Of a DNA stretch of 64,000 bases, positions 58,190 through 64,000 are shown one piece after another. Every line of letters begins with the position of its first letter. Position 1 is the first letter of the stretch. The DNA comes from Porodaedalea pini (lineage: Eukaryota > Basidiomycota > Agaricomycetes > Hymenochaetales > Hymenochaetaceae), in the NCBI GenBank assembly GCA_002794775.1, contig NBAY01000013.1:124001-188000 (forward strand), given 5' to 3'. Below the pieces are notes generated by a model. The model was not told where the DNA came from, ran no database searches, and saw only the letters and a list, made by a program, of their open reading frames with translations. The translations under genes were made by a program, and so were the position numbers.

Positions 58190-60008
58190 TTACTTCTTTG
58201 CAATATGCACGACTTCACGAATTCGCGGTCAGTTATAAATATATTTTTGCCGAGGAAGCCGAAACATACCGTCTTCGTCCTCCAGGACGTGGTCCAATCC
58301 CACCTTCTGTCCTCTCGTGTGCTTGGCGCTTGACCCCCAGACAACGGCACTATTGGACACAATTTTCATGAGAAAACGCCTGTTCATTATGGCAAGAAGC
58401 TTCACTTACTACTTCAGCTGCTTCGCAATTTCTTTGTGAATAGAGTTGCAGAAGTCTTCCACTGTACATTTACCACGCTTCAGAACAACTGGCTGAGAAT
58501 AGTCTGGCGATAGCCCTCGCGGTTTCGTGTAAACTCGCACGAGGTCCAGGGCCTGCCACATTACTTCGATGAGCTCGTCAATGTTTAGCCAATCTTTTGA
58601 AGACACCGGAACGCTGTTGGGGATTTTGTACCTGTCAAAGTGATTCATAAAAAGTCGGATGAACTGGCAATGAATAGAAGCTTACAATAGGTCCAACTCT
58701 TCAATTGAGATGGCGTCAATCTGTGGAGTGTCAAAGATGCGCTTCAGTCATCAGACGAGTTTCAACTATACCTTATTAAGGACCTGCGTGAAGGGTCAGT
58801 TAAGATGTCATGATAATGAGAGAGGAGGCATACGTAGATGCAGGGGATGTATACTCTGCATGAAGGGGAGGCATTAGCCATGTTCCTTGGAACTGGAAAG
58901 CTTTACTCGCCGGTTGCCTTCAATCACATCCACGATGTCATCCGCCGTAGCACCCGGCTCTCTGATTGCCACGTCCGCGTTGTTAATTTTGAACTCGCTC
59001 AAGACAGCTTTGATCTCGTCATGATCGATGTTTGTGAGGGGCACAGTATTCGTGATGGCGATGCCACCCTTGTCCTTCTTTCGCACAGTGATGTTTGGGG
59101 GCTTTTTGTTGAGACGAATGCCAAAACCTTCTAACTCGCCCTCGATAATCTTTTTGTCCCCGAGAGGCTTCAGAACGTCGAGGACAATGAAGATCAGATT
59201 GCATGTCCGGGCAACTGAGGATCGCCACGCATTTTACCTCGGTGAACTAAACTAAGAGAAACGGCAAAAGGCTTACCCGCGATGACTGGAGTCCAACCAT
59301 TGTGAATATCTTTCTTCTTGTACCTCAAATGATAACGCACCTTGCCGACCGCGACCTCGACCATCATTTGCACCTTCAATGATTCCGGCTATTGAATGAA
59401 GCATGAGTGCCGCTTCTTATCTGACAGCGTCTGGAGACCACGCACGCAGGTCAAGAATCTGGATAGGAGCACCATGAACCTTAAGGGTTCCTGGCACTGT
59501 TGTTAGCGTCGTGAAGTCGATAGCAGAGACCTCAGAGTGCGTCCCCGTAAGCTTCGACATTAAGGTCGACTGCATGCCAGTTAACTAAATGCATTTCGAA
59601 AATGTGATGTAACTCACCTTTCCGACAGACGGGAATCCAACAAATCCAACAGATGCTATACCAGTCCGAGCTACATCGAATCCGATGCCACCTCCTCCAC
59701 CGCCACCACCAGTTGGAGCTATGAGCTCACGCCGTAACTTGGCGAGTCTCGCTTTGAGCAGACCCAAATGGTAACTTGTGGCCTTATTCTTTTGGGCTAC
59801 GAACGTCTTCCTGTCAAGAGAGAGTTGAAACAATATTCATACGAGCTCACTCCTGGCCTATGAGCGTTGTAAGCGCTGGGATTCTAGAGCCAGAAAGTTG
59901 CGATGATTACCATTTCATCTTCAATTTCCTACGTATTTCATCGCGTATAACTACATCTGCTTTTGATAGAAGAAGAATACTAGCCTTGATTTTTTGGACC
60001 GTCGTCAT
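58190..60008 (-). CDS. RBG1: DRG1/Rbg1 developmentally regulated GTPase
   Basis: Cytoplasmic OBG-class GTPase that works with a Tma46/DFRP partner on translating ribosomes. Exon 1 (60008-59985) gives MTTVQKIK; exon 2 (59928-59911) gives EIEDEM; then [40 protein letters not shown] and the G1 motif [10 protein letters not shown] joined to [21 protein letters not shown]3 is [20 protein letters not shown], and G4 is CIYVLNKIDAIS. The C-terminal TGS domain reads [50 protein letters not shown] and ends VVHIAKK at TAA 58190-58192. The intron between exons 1 and 2 (59929-59984) fits only as GC-AG. About 365 residues, standard for DRG1. Confidence 0.94.
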
Positions 60009-60538
60009 CTTGGCCGTTCTTTTCCTTATAAAATCCTATAGCTGAGTTGTACAGAGCGAAGGAATGTGCAAGTTTGAAGCAGACTTGGCAGCGGTGAAGT
60101 CACTTAGAATCCTTTACGGAAGGTAACTCGCACGATTAGCTCTTGAGAGTAGGTTTCTCACATCGACCATCGTCTACCTCAAGGAAGATTAATACAACGA
60201 AAAAATATCTATTCAGCTGGTATATGGGTACAACAGGATTTGTGTGATGATTGAAAACCTTGTTTGAGACGTTTGAGCTGTCAGCCACACATTTCCCGAA
60301 TTAGAAGTGAAGTCCGGCAGTCTGATTGGCAACAACCGCTATGGACACCAGCCCTTTCTAAGTATCTCTTCTCATCGCCTTTCCTCTGCTTCGCTCACCG
60401 TGGTCTCCTCTCTCTGCTTCACTCGTTCATCACTACCAACCGCTCTTTACCTATCGGTCTTTCGCACCTGCATGTTCCTGGCTGGTCCGGAAAGCTGCTC
60501 TCACTAGACATCACCTTGGATATCCTCCTTGACCCGCC
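60009..60538. other. Divergent promoter DRG1 / KCH
   Basis: About 530 bases between divergent starts. Pyrimidine-rich on the plus strand at 60350-60420. No other feature seen. Confidence 0.4.
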
Positions 60539-62567
60539 ATGTGTGGAGGTCCACAATGGAAGCGAGAGGTCGTCCCAGACCACAAAGTCAGTATGATATT
60601 CTGACCTTTCATTCAATCATTTAACACTTGTGTTTGGCGTGCAGTTCGATTTCATAGACACCCGAGACTTCACTGATCATGGTTGTTGGATGCGCACACG
60701 GTGCGTACAATGCTCACACGGTCGGAGAATGCATACTGATCATCCGATTGTCTTCCACTAGGTATCTTTGGATCTATGTGCTTGTCCTCAAGTCGTTCCT
60801 TGTCTATGTTTTTGATATCTTCACTGCCATCACCATGTTAACAACGGACTCCTGGTCGAATCACATCTTCGACAGTTGTCAGCAAGACGATGACAACGGC
60901 TGCGTTTTCATCCCTTTCACAGTAGGAAAATGGCTCTTCGTCGGATGCATCATAGCCTCTTTCTTGCTGGTGCGTAGCTAGACTCGTCTGCATTTAAACT
61001 TTGCTGATGTCTTTCAGCTTGCCTACGAAGCGAGGAAAGCGAGGAAGATCATCGCGAGTCGTGACATCTCATATGCTTTTACCAACATCATGGCAAATAA
61101 CTATTACTCCCTGAGTGTGTGCAATTTAGTCGTCTGATGAACTGGCCTCTCATTTTCATGAACAGGATCTTATGATCATTTTTGTTTCTTTTGCCGCATC
61201 AACAACTCTACGAAGAAAAAGGATGACTTTGCTTTCTTCGTATTCTTCACCTTCAAGAGTACGTTGGCTGCTGTCTGCATCCCATGCTTCCTGTTGACAC
61301 GAATCTAGGTTGGAAGCGTCTCTTACTCGCAGACGGACCTCGCCAAGTCATCAATGCCCTGACCCTTTATTCATTTTATCTATCACAGAAGAATAAAGCT
61401 GGTTCTATTTGGGACTTGAGCAGGTATACGAACGGGAGTATCATAACTGGCGCTCTTATCTTCTCGACTCTTTCCACGGTTGCCATATTTGCCGGATCCG
61501 CCTTACTGCTTCTCGCTGCAGGCGTATGCTACATACCTTTGCTGTGCTATATTCGAGGCAATCTTAAGGTCCGTGTTTTTCTTCCTGATCTCATGGGAGA
61601 ACAATGCCCTTAAAGTGAACCAACAATACAGGAATACTGCTGTCACAAAGTGGATAAGGTAGTGTGATGTTCTTGGCCCGTGCTAAATCATGGACTGACA
61701 GTAGTTTCGCAGCGTATATCTGAGATTGTCAAGCGCAAGAATAAAGAACGCCTTGCACAGGCCGCAAAGCTCGCAAGGAAGGAAGCAGCGGGCGACTTTT
61801 CACACCTCAAGAACAAGAAGGGCGAACTGGTGCACAATCCTATGCCTCAACCCACGTTGCCAAACATCAAGCTTGACGACGAAGACATGGACGACGGCAC
61901 CTCCATTCGCACTCGTGTTCCAGGCGCGAACGACTACTACTATGCTGACTACAAGAACGCATATGCAACCGACTATCCTCCACCAATGCCTGCCTATAAG
62001 CAGCAATATGGAGCCTACCCTCCGTCCGTGCATTCGACGACCGACGACCCTGGCTTTTACTATGCTGAACAATACGACAGTCAGACCAATCTTGCGGCAG
62101 CAGCTGCTCCGGTCGCTCGCCAGACCAACAATAACTCGCCAAACCATATGGCAAATCCCCACAGCGCCACTCATAATGGAGCCTTTGGCTATGAAGGGCA
62201 GAGTGGCGGGTATGGGCATGACGATTACAGTCACGACGGGCATGCCGGCTACGGGCAGGATATGCCAGGTGGGTATGCCGTCAGTGGCGAGCCCAACGAT
62301 TATGGGCAGAATGGGCAGGCACACTCGAATTATGGACATGGCTATGAACAGGATATTGGCCAGGCTCATGCGTACGCGTATGAGCCTCAGGCGGACTACT
62401 TGAGCTCGCAGCCGCATGTCACCAATGCCCCTCCTCGTACGGCATCTCGAGCCCAAAATCACCAGTACGATGCGTCTGCATACCAGCAATCGCGACAGAG
62501 GTACAACGGTAGTACTGGATACGACGCGTATGGGCGGGGCGGAGGTGGTGGATACGCTGTAGGCTAG
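60539..62567 (+). CDS. KCH1: Kch-type fungal low-affinity potassium transporter
   Basis: Plasma-membrane protein of the fungal Kch1/Kch2 family, implicated in K+ influx linked to calcium signalling. Start MCGGPQWKREVVPDHK (60539-60586) joins FDFIDTRDFTDHGCWMRTR, then YLWIYVLVLKSFLVYVFDIF (helix 1), VGKWLFVGCIIASFLLLAYE (helix 2), ARKARKIIASRDISYAFTNI, the CFFCRINNSTKKKDDFAFFV region, FFTFK joined to WKRLLLADGPRQVINALTLY, and GALIFSTLSTVAIFAGSALL (helix). These blocks, especially ASRDISYAFTN and LADGPRQVINALT, are diagnostic. The roughly 280-residue cytoplasmic tail begins RISEIVKRKNKERLAQAAKL and becomes Tyr/Gly/Gln-rich (GYGHDDYSHDGHAGYGQDMP), likely disordered. Stop TAG 62565-62567. Eight or so short introns. 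Confidence 0.9.
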
Positions 62568-62911
62568 TTGTGAATGCCTCTTGGACTTTATGTATATATC
62601 TTTTTTACACGGCTCTAGTGTGGCCTCCTCTCTTGTGTACAACCAGCTCTGTCTCCCGGTTCGAGTTTCGCATCGTTACATACATCGCTGCTCGTCACTC
62701 TAATCTATTTGTTCTTGCAATTGTGGAGGTTCCGACGAATACTCCGGTCTCGTGACCAGCTGTTTATAATGCATCTGCTATCTACTTATCAACAGATATC
62801 CAACCGCTCGGAAAAGAAACACCATAAACAGAAAAGAAAAGAAATGGACGAGGCGCTCGAAGGGTTGTTAATTAAGCTAGGTAGAAGGGTACCAAAGATT
62901 GTAGCGTGGAA
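62568..62911. other. Convergent 3' flanks, KCH1 and retroelement
   Basis: About 340 bases. There is an A-rich run at 62810-62845 on the plus strand. If the element on the minus strand ended in poly(A), a T-rich run would be expected here on the plus strand; none is obvious. Confidence 0.4.
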
Positions 62912-64000
62912 CTAGAAGTGATATGGGGGAGGAAGTTCTGAAAAAATGGGCATAGCGTCGGGAGGACGACGAAACGAGAAGTAGGCAAATTTTAGAAGTA
63001 GCAAAAAATTGTTAGGACGAAACCAATCAGGGAAATGAAGGGGTAAGATACGTTGTCGAAAAAGGCCGTGGCGAATGTGTGCAAAAAAAGGACAAATATT
63101 CAAAAGATGACGAACATCATGTTTGACGCAAAGGGGGTCCGGGCAACGAGGTTCGAGGTTGCGGTTATGCAGATCAAGCGCGTTGAGCAAAATGCTAACG
63201 GCGCGTCCATGAACTAAGTGGGATATCCTCTTCTCAGGAGGTAGTTTGAGGAATGCGCGAAATGATCGAGTGGGGTATAGGATAAAAGAAGAGGGTTCGG
63301 CGATCGATCGGTGGCCACGCAGATTTACAAGGCGATTTTTCCACTCGCGGAGGAGGTCGAGTTGGAGCTGCGCAGTAAGGTTCGGTAGTGAGTCCAGAAT
63401 GGGCTCACGGGCATGGTTGGTTGCGGCGTCTTTGGCCAGTTTATCAGCCTTGGAATTACCCAGGACTCCCCTATGAGAGGGAAGCCACTGGACGGTGATA
63501 TGTGACGCTGGGTGATGTAGGGCAAGGAATATTCCACATAGACGATGAAAGAGGATGATGAAGTCTGAATGGTTATTGTCATCGGTGAAGATGAGGTTGG
63601 CGCAATTTAGTGAATCGGTGACAATGTGGATGTGCACTGGTGTGGAACATTTTGCGAGGAGAGAAGATATCCGGCGTAGGGCTGCAATGAGCGCTTCCTG
63701 CTCCTCAAACAATATGTTCGAGCGAGAGTGCGCTGCTGAAGAAAAGACAGCAAGTTCGTGGTGATCGTGCATAATGACGTAACCGTGGCCTCCGTTGGCA
63801 ATGCCTTTATCATCTGGGATGATGGAGCCATCTGTGAAGATAAAATATTGATAAGGGGGTGGGCGTAAATAAAATGAATTGAAGGAGCGAATAGCTTTCT
63901 GGCGCTGGTTGGGCGGTGGAGTTGGGGTGAGTATAAGCCTGGAATGAACAGGGACGAAAACAGGGTAGGAAGGGGTTTTAGGGATGGAAATGTCTGGGAG
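62912..64000 (-). mobile_element. RNase H-like C-terminal part of a probable non-LTR retrotransposon (cut by window edge)
   Basis: The minus strand is open in one frame from the window end (64000) to the stop at 62912. Type I RNase H motifs occur in order: IFTDGSIIPDD (first Asp, about 63830), LFEEQEALIAALRRI (Glu), HIVTDSLNCANLIF (second Asp) and LPSHRGVLGNSKADKLAKDA (His and last Asp region), so all four catalytic positions look intact. Downstream, RISHLVHGRAVSILLNALDL and CPDPLCVKHDVRHLLNICPF resemble the zinc-knuckle-like C-terminus that follows RNase H in fungal LINEs. The reverse transcriptase would lie beyond 64000. A solo RNase H-domain gene of the kind found in Agaricomycetes is the alternative. 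No target-site duplication or poly(A) tail was found. Confidence 0.65.

Noticed and set aside
58141..58371. Plus-strand open frame immediately after ALG8
   Set aside because: It is antisense to the last two DRG1 exons, which reconstruct cleanly on the minus strand.
61800..62642. 280-codon minus-strand open frame with hydrophobic look
   Set aside because: Antisense of the KCH tail; Val/Ile/Met-rich because the sense strand is Tyr/His/Asn-rich.

Overview
The window looks like nuclear DNA of a filamentous basidiomycete, most likely a mushroom-forming Agaricomycete. Protein genes are dense, on both strands, and broken by many introns of about 50-60 nt. The proteins are eukaryotic housekeeping proteins of fungal type (Tra1, Utp15, verprolin, Kch-type potassium transporter, HDEL-tailed PDI). 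There are also a pectin-active esterase and a small secreted protein, as expected of a plant- or wood-associated fungus. I see no bacterial operons, no CRISPR array, and no tRNA or rRNA gene I could support.

Layout, left to right. 0-15 kb: the end of a DCAF6/8-like WD40 gene, then the giant TRA1 gene, both on the minus strand. 15-21 kb, plus strand: an unrecognised seven-segment membrane protein with a long Ser/Arg/Pro tail, a verprolin/WIP actin regulator and protein disulfide isomerase. 22-27 kb, minus strand: a divergent MHYT-like membrane protein and TCTP. 27.5-35 kb: UTP15, CTNNBL1, RBM42 and ribosomal protein uL18/RPL5, a compact RNA and ribosome block with two divergent promoters. 35-37.4 kb, minus strand: a small secreted protein and a rhamnogalacturonan acetylesterase. 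37.4-41.9 kb: gene-poor DNA with a decayed tandem duplication. 42-50 kb, minus strand: a Ser-rich disordered protein, ribonucleotide reductase small subunit and a Pcl-type cyclin. 50-52 kb: a disordered plus-strand protein. 53-60 kb: VMA21, an F-box protein, ALG8 and DRG1. 60.5-62.6 kb: a KCH potassium transporter. 62.9-64 kb: the RNase H end of a probable non-LTR retroelement that runs off the right edge.

Genes that share a process here are not co-transcribed, but several share short divergent promoters: TCTP/UTP15, CTNNBL1/RBM42, cyclin/disordered protein and DRG1/KCH. The most striking non-coding signal is a 31-nt inverted repeat, with a CACGTG in each arm, in the middle of the CTNNBL1/RBM42 promoter. 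Coding oddities include places where conserved proteins imply a missing base or an unusual intron (UTP15, RBM42, cyclin), two inferred GC-AG introns, and an MHYT-like protein that has lost the family's histidines. No wholly new multi-gene system is evident. All exon structures are my own manual reconstructions from conserved protein sequence and splice signals.
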